Shown: positions 28,801-41,200 of the stretch, piece by piece | How the letters are laid out: every line of letters starts with the position of its first letter | Numbering within the stretch: the first letter of the stretch is position 1 | Source of the DNA: Camarhynchus parvulus | Lineage: Eukaryota; Chordata; Aves; Passeriformes; Thraupidae | Length of the DNA stretch: 64,000 bases | NCBI RefSeq assembly: GCF_901933205.1 | Contig: NC_044571.1 | Span: forward strand, 56,357,994-56,421,993 | Direction: 5' to 3' | Made by a program: the position numbers and the translations under genes | The notes under the pieces: model-generated | What the model was told of the DNA's origin: nothing | Database searches by the model: none | Seen by the model: only the letters and a program-made list of their open reading frames with translations

Positions 28801-31800
28801 ATACAGTATGTTTATCATCTTAAATTTTACCTAGGTACATTTACTGCAAGGCATCAGAACAAAGGTGTAATATGCTCCTGCAGATTACTGAGCAACTGCA
28901 ATAAATGAAGAAATGCTGAATAAAAACCCTACACAACTATAACATAGAAAATTATGCACTTGATTGCTCTACTTTTATGCCATATTTACATTCAAGAGTA
29001 ACGCTATAAATGCAGTCAATTTAAGCTGTAAAATACCCTGAAAATCTGTACCACAACAGGTCTGGAACTTGCAGAAGATGATCTGGGTTAATTAGCTGCA
29101 ACATTTAAGACACATTTCCAACATGCTGAAGTTCATGGGTTTGACATAACTGGAGTACTGAAATATCAAAACTGCTTCTGTCAAAGATGATTGTGCTTAA
29201 TGATGTATCTCAACTAGTGTGCCTCTGCATCCTTGTCTCACTATTTATCTGCCTCACTTCATCATTAATGCTGATCTCTATGCTTGTTTCCACAAGCAGT
29301 GCATTTCTGTATCCCATGATTCGTTTAATACACTAAGTTCCCTGGTTGAGTGGACTGCTCGCTCATTACGGAGCTGGCACTGCACTGAGGAGGCTAACTG
29401 AGACTCCGAGTTAAAAGTGGCTGCTCTGCACTCTTGGTATGCTCATTACACTATTGGTTTCTAACCTTTACCTCTTGCTTTCCCCTAAAAAAGTACTGAA
29501 AAAATAATTTCAGTTATTAAACTTGTATTTCTCTCCACCAGTACTCTTCAATTTTTATTTGTTATGTGCCACTTTAGACTCCTGTGTCCTCTTAACAAAA
29601 TTTGAAACAATTCGCTAGAATGTAACAATACTGTAGTCTCTAACCTTAAGGATAGAAATTCTGGAAATTTCTCATCTTTCCTTAGATACTGTGAACCCTT
29701 TCTTTTTTAAGTACTACTGTTTGACATGAGCAATAATAATAATACTCTTTTCTGAAACCATTATCTGTATTAAATAGATATGAAACCATTTTAAGGTAAA
29801 ATTTACTATTACATATCCTGTAAACTATATTTGAGCTTAGTTACAGATGGATAAAGTGAGTAGCTTGTTTCCATAATTTCACTACTTGGGTAACTTGTTA
29901 TGAAACTGATATAGAGCCACTGTTTTTTCTTAAGTGTACTAATTCAGAAACTCTCCTTCTGGTCACCTGGATTAGACCATTAACATTTCAGAGAGCATTT
30001 CATTAACATTTACATAGTATCTCATCAGACTGTTCTTTGACTTGATATAGCATGAGACCAAATCACCTCTGAGATTTCCCAAGGTGCTTCTTGCCTCTGA
30101 AGCTTGTGTGTCAAAAGCCCTTAGGAACTTGCATATTTTTCAGCTAGAATATAATGATTGGACTGCGATTCAGACAGAGCTTTGAAGGCAGTGTACCAAA
30201 AGACACAAAAGGCTCCCTATTTATCTTCCCATTGTGGAAGAATATAAAAAGAATAAGATAATTTTGTATGTAGCAAAAAATCAAAACTGGTGGGTAAGCT
30301 GGATGACCTGAAAAACTTCAGAACCCATTTGTATCCTGCCCTCAGTGTCCTCTGAAAAAAAGTTCATCTACTTCATCCCCTTCTATTCTGCATTAAGAAA
30401 CTTGGCTGAAGTTGAGCATGATTACTTCCTCAAGCAAGAAGCAAAATGCCCCATCTCCAGAAACTTCATATTCAGCTGCCTTGCATTTGTCAGGGGATAG
30501 TAAAGAATCAACCTTTCCCCCACTGTGATCTTTTCACAAAATCGCTGTTACTGCACCTATGAAGTGAACGGTGAACAAACAAACTTTACAGCTATTTTCT
30601 ATATAATCCTGTTACCTATAAATAAGTAAAGATAAATAGAATCACTTCAAGGTGTCCAAATCTTAACTGGTGCTTTGGTGGGGAGGGGAGCAAAGAAAGC
30701 TTTCAGTGTTTGCCTCTGCAATATTGTCTATGAATCTGTAGGTTAAATTTTATTTCTTTCTTATAAAGTATTTTTATTGTCAGTTGTTCTTTATTTTCTT
30801 CATTTTACTCCCCCTTTCCCTAACTTGAAGGGTAAGGCCAGATTATACTGCAGTAGATTATATATTTATAGCTTAATACTTTGTATTTGGAGTTTTCAGG
30901 GGATACATTTTAGCTTGAAATTTTAATTGCATGCATTTGTACGTAATTATGTATGCCATTTCTACTTTATGTGGCTTCATTATTATATTTTTCATGCTTT
31001 TCTGTCCATTATTGCTTTGCAAAAGTCCAATGCAAAAGAGGAAATGGGTAAGTTAAGCAAGGTAAATAATGCAGAATGTTCCCTTATAGAGGAGAATTAT
31101 TCCTTTATTTTATTTCTTTGAATTGCAGTTGGGCAAATGTGATTTTTAAGTTGGCTGTGTCCTTTTTCTAGCACTTTAAAACATTTAATCAGATACTGAT
31201 GGCTAGCTAAATCTTCCTGAGATATGAAACAATCTCCATCATTCTTGATCTTCCTAGAATCTTCCAGTTTTCCCTTTCACCGTTTTTTTTTTTCTGTTTT
31301 CCTGAAAGATCAGGAGAATATAACATGACTCTCCATTCTCACACTGTTATTTAAGATTCTGTGTTCTGAAACCTTGCAAGCTTAAAAAGGCCAACATGGT
31401 GATCACCTATCACAGGAGTTTTACACCAAGACATTTATTTCACCAGGCCAGTGGGCTTTTCTTACCTGCCTCTGTGTGTAGATGCACACACTTAAACATA
31501 ACGTTTTGCATTATGAATATATTAATATCTTAAAATCTGCCCTTGCCATGCCAAATAGTCTCTAATTTGAGATGCCTGTGAGTTAATGCTTCAAGTATTT
31601 GACTACAATTCATTATCTGCTTCCACATCGGTTTCAGTGTGTTAACGTAAAGCATGTCTGTGTGAAGGTGTATTCCAAATGCAAAGAAACAGCTTTGGAA
31701 AAGTACTGTGGGTTGTGGTGCCAAACACTGCTGTGAAATAATATACTGTGTATTTTGTAGAAAAGAGTCTGAATGTACTGTATGGATAGTAAAAAAGAGG

Positions 31801-33420
31801 GAAGGGCTGTTTCTTAGTGATCTAGTGCTCGGGCACCTGATCTATGGAGACTTTACAGTTAAGAGTCGTAATTCAGGGGGAAAAGCTGAGGGAAAACCTA
31901 CCAGAAAGGGATAGTAATTATTCCTAATAATCCTGTTGGAAATTCTAAGGAGTTAAGAAAATAATCTGTCATTTTTGATTGAGACTGGTAATTTTAATTT
32001 AGGATGGCTAATCCTAAACTATGGATCAGTCATAGACATGTAAAAAACAACTGTTTAAGAAACTATACATTAAAATATTGTAGTTGGGAATAGAAGTGAG
32101 TATATGGTCTGGTCTGTAGATTTAAATGCCTGGGTGTTAAATTAATGACACAAGTGGTTAAATATAGTACTTAGAAGGAAATTCAGGAGCCAGGAAGAAA
32201 ACTGCAGGGATAAAAGGGAGAGCTGTTATCACTTCTGATAGGCATGACTGGCGCAGTAGTACATTATGTACTTCATTTTTGTGTATAAATACATTTTAAG
32301 CTTGTTGTGATAGAAATTCTCATAGTTGTAAATAGTTTCTTTGTCTTTTAAATTCATTCAGTCTTCTAATGTGAATATAGCAACCTTTTCCAGATGAAAT
32401 CAGTTGTTTGTTGTTTTTTTTTAATGTAACTCAAGTTGGAGTATTTATAAACACTTAGACTATCACTTTCTGTCTATTCTACAAATGAAAATGTAGGCTG
32501 CATTGACTGTAAGGCTTAAGGAGAGCTTTCACTGTGATGCTGCAGTCCAAGTCTGTTCTTATGTCCCTGTTTTATATGTTCAACTTAAGCAGAAAAATGA
32601 GTTTTAACTAAAAGTTATTTGATTATTTTAGAGATGTAAGTAAATTTAGAGCTGTATCTCTTACCTCTATTTATTACCACTGTGCAATTTCTGTTAATAA
32701 ATGTCAGAAATATATTTACTTTATAAAGCTGGTTCACAGATGTAATTTAACTGTTAGCACGTGGTCTATCACATCTTCTCATTGATACTACAACAAGAAT
32801 TGCGTGAAGTTTCATGTTCAGTGTGACAGATGAGCTGCAGGGGGATTTTTCAACAAATCCATATATACCTTATTAGTGCTCTTGCTGTACTCCTTGTTTT
32901 TGTTACCCTGATTCTGAGTAAAATAACAGTTATATTACTCTGGAGAAATAATAAAATCACTTTTTCACATGGCAGATAGCTCTTCTTCCTTTCACTACAT
33001 TTAAGAATCATAAAACTTAATGGATAGTTAAGAGTTTATTTAATCTATTTCCCTTTAACATTGTGAGCTCAAGGGTACAAATGCCATTCTCAGTGGAGCT
33101 TTCTGTGAAAGAATTAGACAAACACATCCACACTGGACAAAAAGAGAAGCCTGTTTTTTTTTCTTTTTTTGCATATTTGTTTCAATTTTGCTTCTTTATA
33201 TATATTCTGAAAAAAGAATTACTGAATTGAGTGTCTTACTGCAGAGGAAGACAGACAGCGCTGATCAAGGCAGTAAGAGGCTTATGTGGACTTCTGAAGT
33301 ACCTTTATCATCCCATGTTTTCCTTGGTATTTTGCTGTCTGCAGACATAACAACATGATACTTTTTTCCCTGCCTGTTCCTGTAGATTAGGGTTTTCAGC
33401 CATCTAAAAGGAAAAAGTCA

Positions 33421-33447
33421 ACACTGAACTTTCTTGTAGTTCAGTGT
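33421..33447. repeat. Perfect 10-bp inverted repeat, 7-base loop
   Basis: ACACTGAACT (33421-33430) pairs with AGTTCAGTGT (33438-33447) around TTCTTGT. Pairing does not extend beyond these arms. It may be a chance hairpin. Confidence 0.8.
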
Positions 33448-36400
33448 CTAAAACTAGACAAAAATCTGAAGTTGATGAACAGGAGAGCTAAGACATAGTT
33501 CATGTTTTTTGAAAGATGATGTTCTTGTTCATACATCCTAGAAACAGCCTGATATTTTGACTGTGTGGAGCAATTCTGTGACACTTCTGTCCTTTGTTAT
33601 TATTAGAATCGTGACTTTAACATTATTTCAGTTTTCTTAAATCAAATCTCTTCTAAAAAAATTTATCAAGTGTAGTTGCAATTTGCTTTGAGGTTACTTT
33701 AATTGATGCCCTGGGTCTGATTTTATCTGATTTTAGCTGGGGTTTTGGGGGAGTTTCTTTTAAAAAATCAGAGTCAGCTGTGCATTAGTGCTCTGTCACA
33801 TGCATTAATTGTATTAAAAATGCAGATTTGGTGAATACTGAAGCAAAAGACTAAAAATTAAATGCTTTGGTGGCCTCATCCACTCAAAGATTTTCTTCTC
33901 TTTTGAGAATGAACCAAGTCTTTATTTGGTCTCCTCATTATCAGTATACCCAAAGAGTGATTTTTTTTTTTCTTTCTTTGCCAATTGTTGTGATGTTATT
34001 ATTTTTTCCTCACGCAATTGTCTATATTCATCCTTACTAATTCTCTCCAAAGACTGTGGTTTCTGTTTTTCTTTTCTGAATTTCAAGTCATAGAAGTCTT
34101 TGTGAATTAATCAAGTTGATTTCTTACTACTTTTTCTGTACTTTCTCTGTGTTGAGATAATGGGATTTCATTACTTTTATATTGCATTTGTTAAAACACA
34201 CCAATGTTTTTGAGTCCACTCATTTTTGATATTTCTTGCTGTGGGAACTTTCTTCTATGCAAAAAATAATGTAGGCAGCGTTTACAATAAAGCTAACAAA
34301 ACCCATATTTATTTCTCCTGTTTCAAGGCATTTCTTTTGAGGATATAAACTATTTCTAGCATTAATCTAAATTGGAATGTTGGTGTTCCAACCTATTTAT
34401 ATTAATAAGCAGCAGTAATAGTTTCCCTCTTGAAGACTGAGCAAAATGCTATATCCAATGACTTGAAAATTTCTTTTTTCAGAAAAAATATATGTTCTTT
34501 TAGAGAAAACCGGTTTTTATTTAATTTCTTGGTTGCAATCATAAAGATAGAGTAGACAGGTTATCTGACATCAGTTCAGATTTTTGGAGTATTTCAAAAT
34601 TCATTTTCTGGTAAGATTTCTGCTTGATAAATTTTCTCATTTCCCATGTCAAGTGGCTGAGGTTGTTGTTCATACCAATCTGTTTGGCCTTCAGCTAGAC
34701 CAGAACTGAAGGTAGATAGTACACTTAAAAATTGTTTTTTAATATATCAAATGGGAAAGTTGTCAAAAAGTTGCATTTTTGGTGGCATTTGGGAAATGCA
34801 GAACATTTCAGATTATTTGAGTCTGAGGCCATTTTAGTTAATGATTTATGCCAACACCAAAAATGGTAAACTCTCCTTGATTTTGACATATTATAAGGCT
34901 ATCTTTGTCATATAAAACTTATTTCTTGAATATAGTGAAGAATTTCCGTATTCATATGTTTTTTCTACCTTTCTATACTGACTGTCCTGGGTATTCTAGA
35001 ATATGTGCAGTACATTGACAGAAGGAGGTTGTTTGCCAGAGTGTTTTTTTCCTGAGCTGTGTGTAATCCTCTAATGTTAGAGAGTAAGTATTGTGGTGTC
35101 AAATTGGTCTCACTGTTAGTACAAAGTGCTATTATGCAATAACTACACAATATTTTCATTAGAGATGAAGATATAATATTCCTCATTGGAGTTACCTTAT
35201 GAGAGTTTAATAAGTGAGCAGTTAACCATTTTCACCCTAATCCTAATTTTAATGCTGACCAGCACTGACACCGTTTCATCTTCACTGGGTAGAAGATGAT
35301 ACAGCATTCAGGAGAAAGTCTGTAGATTGTATCAATAAGTTTGTCAGGTAAATATTTCAGATATTTAAAAGAATATAAAAGCAGTTCTGAGAATGACTTC
35401 TGCCATGGAATTAAGTGGCTGTGTTGCCAAAGAGATTACATAAATGCATTGTAGATGCCACAGTTGTGATGTATGGCTCGCAATCCGTTACAAGGCAAAA
35501 GAATCCTGTTCAAGGATTGTGATGCCAACATGTAATTGGGAAGAAAAGCAGCCAGATGACAAACTAAATAGACCTAATATCACATCCATCAAATTAGAAT
35601 TGCTTTCTACTTGCTGAAAGCTAGTGGCTGAGAAAACCCTGAACAAGGTTTTTTTAAGCAGCAGTCTGGGTTGGGAAATACTGAATACAACCTGAATTTG
35701 AGAAGATTAATATAAAGTTAACTAGACAGAGAGGAATATTTTAAATACAATAAAACTTGTTTGTTGAGAAGATTTTTATATTTTAACAAAAGAAGTTTGC
35801 TTTCTTATTTTAGGAAGGTTAAAAATGAATTTTCAAAAGAACTCTTATCTTTTATTTTCCTTTTTGTTGACTCAACATCATTTATAGACATTTTTTCATG
35901 TCTTTGTACTTTTTCCATTATAATATGTAAATATTATTTTTGAATCCTTGTAATGCACTTGATAAATCTTTTCTTCTGAGAATAAATTAGTTAAAGGTGA
36001 AATGCCTTTTTGCAGCTGAGTTTAGACTGACAGCTGGGATTTTGCAAAGTCACTGTTTCAAAGTATTGGTGTAGATTATTAACAGAACTTCTGTTGGCAT
36101 TAATAGTTTTACTAAAGCCTGTTGAGTCGAGAAATCTGGATGTAATGTATATTCATGCATAATATCTGCATACATGTAAAATGTCTGTAGACATCATAAT
36201 TCTTATATATGGTTAATAATTATATATTTGTTAGAATCAGGCATTAATTTTTAGTAGTATCAAAATTAGGGTTTTCAAGACTGTTAGTAATGAAAAATAT
36301 TCTCTGTAATAGTTGTTGTTCAAAGTAGATATGTGTTCTGTTGCTTATGTTTTTTCAGCTTAAGGGAAACAGTTTGGTTTCCAAAAACAGTACATTAAAA

Positions 36401-37758
36401 AATTGTAAGATTTTTCACTTGTCTACCTAAATCACTCACTAGAATTCATAGGTCAGTTATGTCTGAAATTCATTGACTTTAGATTGACCTGGGTAAATAA
36501 TGTGTTGAATAGAAAGCTGTTTTACAAAGAATCTCTACCATTAATCAGTATTTCAGATAACTGTTGTCCTCTTTTTTTTCCTATGCTGACATGTTAAAGA
36601 AGAAAATTAAGCTTTTTAATGAAATGTTACCAAAATACCTAGAAAGTAGTTGTGTATTATGAGAACAACCCTATTACTGATTGATATTTACTATCGTTCA
36701 TATTTGTGATTCAAATTTTTCTTAAGCTCATTTTTAAACATATTTACAGGGCCTAGTTAATTTTCAAGCAATAATCATATTTTAAACTTTGAATATCAAT
36801 TTCTTCTTGTGACAGTTCTACCAGAAGAGAAGCCCAGTTTGCAAAGTCTAATTACAGTGAAATTCTGATTCCCTTAGCCTTGTTATTGGCAAGAATTTTG
36901 GCCATAGTGGAATTATGCTGGTGGTAAAATTGTATCCAAAAAACCTACAAATGCAAAAACTTTCATATTTGGGCATCAGGGTTTTTAAGGTAAAATCGTA
37001 TATTAGGCATTGCCAGATTATTTTTTAGCCAGTGCAGAAACAGTCTGAATTATTACAGTGTGAAGTTCTAGCTATTTACTATAAGAATGTAAACAATGTG
37101 GCACAAAGCCATATTTATAATGACTAATGAAAGCTGTTACACTGCAGTCAGAGTGATGCAGAGCAACAGGGCAATTCATTAGGAGAAAAGCAGTTAATAA
37201 ACAGCTAAAGCATGCCAGTTTGGACCTTTTCCTTTCAACTTCAAAACATACACTCTGCTCTTGGTTTGTTATGCTAAATAATTATTTCTAAGGTAAAGTA
37301 GATAAGGAAAAGTAAGGTTATTCCTGCCTGCTGATGCTTGCTTACTCACAAAAATGCAAAAAGAAGGTGTCATTTCTGGCTTTGTTATGAACAGATAAAT
37401 ATGCTTGCCGTGTTCTGCTTGTTAAACATACTGTACTTGTGATTTGTTGCAATGGGATGTTGATTCAGCACAGCATATAAGCACATACATAAGTCCCTCC
37501 TGACTTCAAGCACCTCTATTTAAATTCAGTGTTCAACTAAACTAGATCAGGGAGTCAGTAAAGTAAACCAGGCAATCTGGACTTAAATTGTATGCTTTTA
37601 AATTACAGCTTCTGTAGTATTAACAATGTGTATCTCAAAAGACACTGCTGACATTTGTGTTTCCAAATCAATTTTTGTTTTTCTGTCTTTAAGACACTAT
37701 TACAAGAAATAGAAATCATAAAAGCTGCATTTAATTTAAATTTCTCTTTTATATAAGC

Positions 37759-37780
37759 TATATATATATATATATATATA
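37759..37780. repeat. TA dinucleotide microsatellite (11 units)
   Basis: Eleven uninterrupted TA units. Just after it, the 16-base word GCTAAATTATAAACTT occurs twice (37790-37805 and 37818-37833), a second small local duplication. Confidence 0.95.
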
Positions 37781-38226
37781 GGGAAAAAGGCTAAATTATA
37801 AACTTATAAACACAGGTGCTAAATTATAAACTTCGTAGCTTTTAGGACAGGCTTCATCTGATATTTTATTTTTGAAATAGTGTGAACCCAAAATTTAGAC
37901 AGATATGAGTACTTAAAAACCACCTTGCTATATTTATTTTAGAAATAGCATTTTGTATGAAGTAATTTTACCAAAGGCTTGGTTACTGTACATTTGTGTT
38001 CATTAGTTGATAGGCTGTTGAGGTGAACTTTACTTACTGCCCTGCATAGACCAATCATGCTGTCCTACATGGAATAGATGGGCATTTTTGGTGTTATCTT
38101 TGACTACTTAATTCAGGTGATGTGATTAAATGTCACCAAGGTTAAATTATGAAGTTTGAATCTTTAACAGTCTATCCTTTGAAAAATTTTATGATCTGAC
38201 TTAACAACTGTATCTCACTTTGAAGC

Positions 38227-38287
38227 TGGGTTTGAACCAGATGACCTCTATAGAGGTCTTCACCAACCTAAGCTTTTTCATTATCTG
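38227..38287 (+). mobile_element. CR1 3'-end relic
   Basis: The stretch GGGTTTGAACCAGATGACCT, then AGAGGTCTTCACCAACCTAA and a decayed ATTATCTGAG end, resembles the terminal part of old CR1 elements (GGTTGGACTAGATGACCTC...TTCCAACC...ATTCTATG). It is short and diverged. It includes the palindrome GACCTCTATAGAGGTC at 38243-38258. Confidence 0.6.
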
Positions 38288-41200
38288 AGAGAGCTCTATC
38301 TCTTTATTAAATTTTGTGAATTAAAACATATAAGTACATTTTGAAGTTATAACATATGCAAATGTCTCGAATATAAAGGACTTGTTTCCATCAGGTGCCA
38401 TGTAGAAGATCTGATCATTAATTTTTAGTAATATTTTCACATCCATATAAAAAATAAGAAGCTCCTTGATTAACAAAAAAGGCATTTGTTTTGCATTCCT
38501 CACATTCAGGTTTATTGGGGCACCAGACATTTCTGATAAGTGTCAGGAATTTTTAGGGCACCTATTCTACAGTACCTAAATCTTCTGTACTTGTGCTTCA
38601 TGTCAACAAGAGCCTTGGTATTTTTGCATTCTCTTTATCAGGGAGATAAAAGGCTGTATTATTTTATTTGTAGTTTTGTTTTTAGGCTGATAAACTGAAG
38701 TATACATTCTTTGGACTTTATAACTGTGTTTCCATTGGTCATGTAACTAAGCAACTATCTTTGCATGTCTCCCCAAAATCCCACTGGAAAGTTACTTATT
38801 AGGAAATCACCTAATCCTAAATTTTATTTTGTGATGTCTAAGGAGAATCTGTTTACCTTCATGGCAAGCTGAGCAGTTCTGGCAGCAGTACTGCTGTGTT
38901 TTACCTCCTAAGGATTCACTTACACAGCTTCAACAGGTCACAAATTTGATGGCAAAACTTAGTGGCTCTGTCTCGTGCTTTGGCCACTAAGAGATTTTCC
39001 CTAAAGTACATATTGCAATAATTACAAGTTTTTATCTATAACTTCTTTTCTTCATAGCAATAATAGGCATCTCAATAAAGATGGGAAAATGCTTTGCATT
39101 GATGGAATTAAGCTTACTGTAAATGCAGTAGCCAACCTTGTCACATTCAAATTGGAAAAACGAAAAAAACACTGTCAAAAATTCAATTTAGCATTACAGA
39201 GATTACTGCAGTATAACAGCCCTTTATCTGTAGTACTGTATAAAAGCACTTCTAACAGTGCATCAATTTTCACAGCCATTTAGTAGATTAGAAAGCAATT
39301 GTAAACAGAGTAAAACCCACATTAACTCCTGTCAGCAGCCTGCCTTTTTCTCAGTTATGGATTTGTTTGAAATAACAGTAAAGTCTAAAGTGATTGCATC
39401 AACATCACAGATTGTATTATAAATATGAATGAACCCATTGTAATGGACTGCATAGTAATAGATGGCAAGAATTTGTCCCCTCCCCTCAAAGTAACAGCTT
39501 CTGTAAGTGAAGAATAGTTGTGGCATAAAGAAACATGTCACTCTTCAAGAAATTACTGCTCCTGTTGTGAAACAATAACTGCACCAAGTGATGGATTTTT
39601 AAACTGCTCCTATTTTAATATTTTAGCAATGCACCGTTAATAAGTGTCTGGTATTTCTTTTAACTGAAATAAACTGAAAGTTATATATATCAAAAAATCC
39701 TAAATCAAGCATTTTTAAATGACCAGTTATTTAAACAACAGTACTGGTGGTGTTTTTTGAGGCGCAGAGAAAGAAAGTAGCCATGCATGGGTTTGTTTAT
39801 TTTGGAAAATTGCCTTTCTTTTAACTGCTTCAAAACAAGAAATGCAGTGAAAATGAAAATAATACTATTTTTTCCCTCATCATTAGGTAGCACAGTGGTA
39901 GTTACAATAAACTGATTCATGGCCAGTGTGGTGAAAGCTGATCTTGAAAGACTTGATATTCTTCATACATAGCATCAGGCAGAGTGAGGTGTCTTTTGCA
40001 TTTTTTTCATTTCTCCAGAATATGTCTAATGTCTCTAACAAACACTGGTCACTAGATATTTCCTAACATCCCTTTCTGAAAGGTATACTACTGCGTATCT
40101 TGTTAATTGCTGCTGTCCATTTAGCTATTCCTTACAGACTTCAATAAGTCTACTATGCTACTATTCTGTTATTCAATTGCTTTTGTTAGAAGACTGTGGC
40201 TACCAGTGCATTGTGATAAATGTACCACAGTCATTATGCTAGGGTGTTATAAAATAGTGCTTCTTTGAAGTAAAAGGGACAATACTGTATATTTGAGTTC
40301 CAATTTATCACACACAGGACATTAAACATTGAGGACCAAATTTGTAAATGAGGACAAATGTAATGTTTCAGATTTATGGGAGTAAAATCTGTTAGTAAAG
40401 TAACTAGAAATATAAAAATAAAATTTTCTCCAAAATGTAAGAAAGAAATGTGACAATATTTATATTCTCTCAGCTATTGCATTTCATTGTTATTTTGTGA
40501 AATACTCTGGCAATTACTCAATGAAACATTTTGCACAAAGACTTCATTTTAAAAGTCTTTAAATTTTGGCTGAGAAAGTGAGTGGTTTTCTCCATAGAGA
40601 CTGTATGTTTCTTTGATAACCCACGTGTAATTGTAGTTTTTAACCTTCAACTTTGTACATTTAAGCAAAAACAGTTTCAGGAATGATGATTTCACATTAG
40701 TGAATTTTCTGCTTTACAGTGTTATAGCTATTTTTTTTTTATTTTTGTAAATATAACAAGAAAATGTAATTGATCTTTTTGAGAAGGAAATGCTTAACCA
40801 GTGCTATTTCTGGATTTATATGATTTCATCCAATAAAAAAAATATCATGCTTTGTAATAATAAAGGACATTTAATGAAACTTAAAGAAAAATAATCATCA
40901 CCTAAAAAAATACAAAACATCTAAGAGCTAATTTTATAGTTATGTGATTTCTTGATTTATATTTTTCAAAAAAAAAATTCAAACATTTTTTTCTCTTTTT
41001 TTTTCAGAAAGTGCAGGTGAATGAGTGGTTTCTTAAATTGGACCCAGCATTCTAATGTAACTTCCTGTTGTTAAGTGTTCCTATTTAGTGGATTTCAATA
41101 TTCCAAGTCAAATAAGTGCACAGAATTCAAATGCTGTTCTATGTCCTAGACTTACACAATTATAAATTTGATTATCTTGCCTTTCCCTATCCTTCATTTA

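Larger units (their letters stand above)
22803..38226. other. Intronic sequence without genes
   Basis: About 15 kb of AT-rich sequence. I recognise no exon, LTR or CR1 copy. Low-complexity spots include the pyrimidine run at 23403-23427, A-rich runs near 24860-24900, and TG/CA and TA alternation at 27780-27855. A 10-bp perfect stem occurs at 33421-33447 and TA repeats at 37759-37780. Stretches at 26440-26680 and 37080-37330 look unusually complex for this intron and may be conserved non-coding elements, which needs alignment to test. Confidence 0.5.

Noticed and set aside
30286..30325. CR1-like words (GGATGACCTGAAAAACTTC)
   Set aside because: Too short, and no neighbouring CR1 tail sequence follows.
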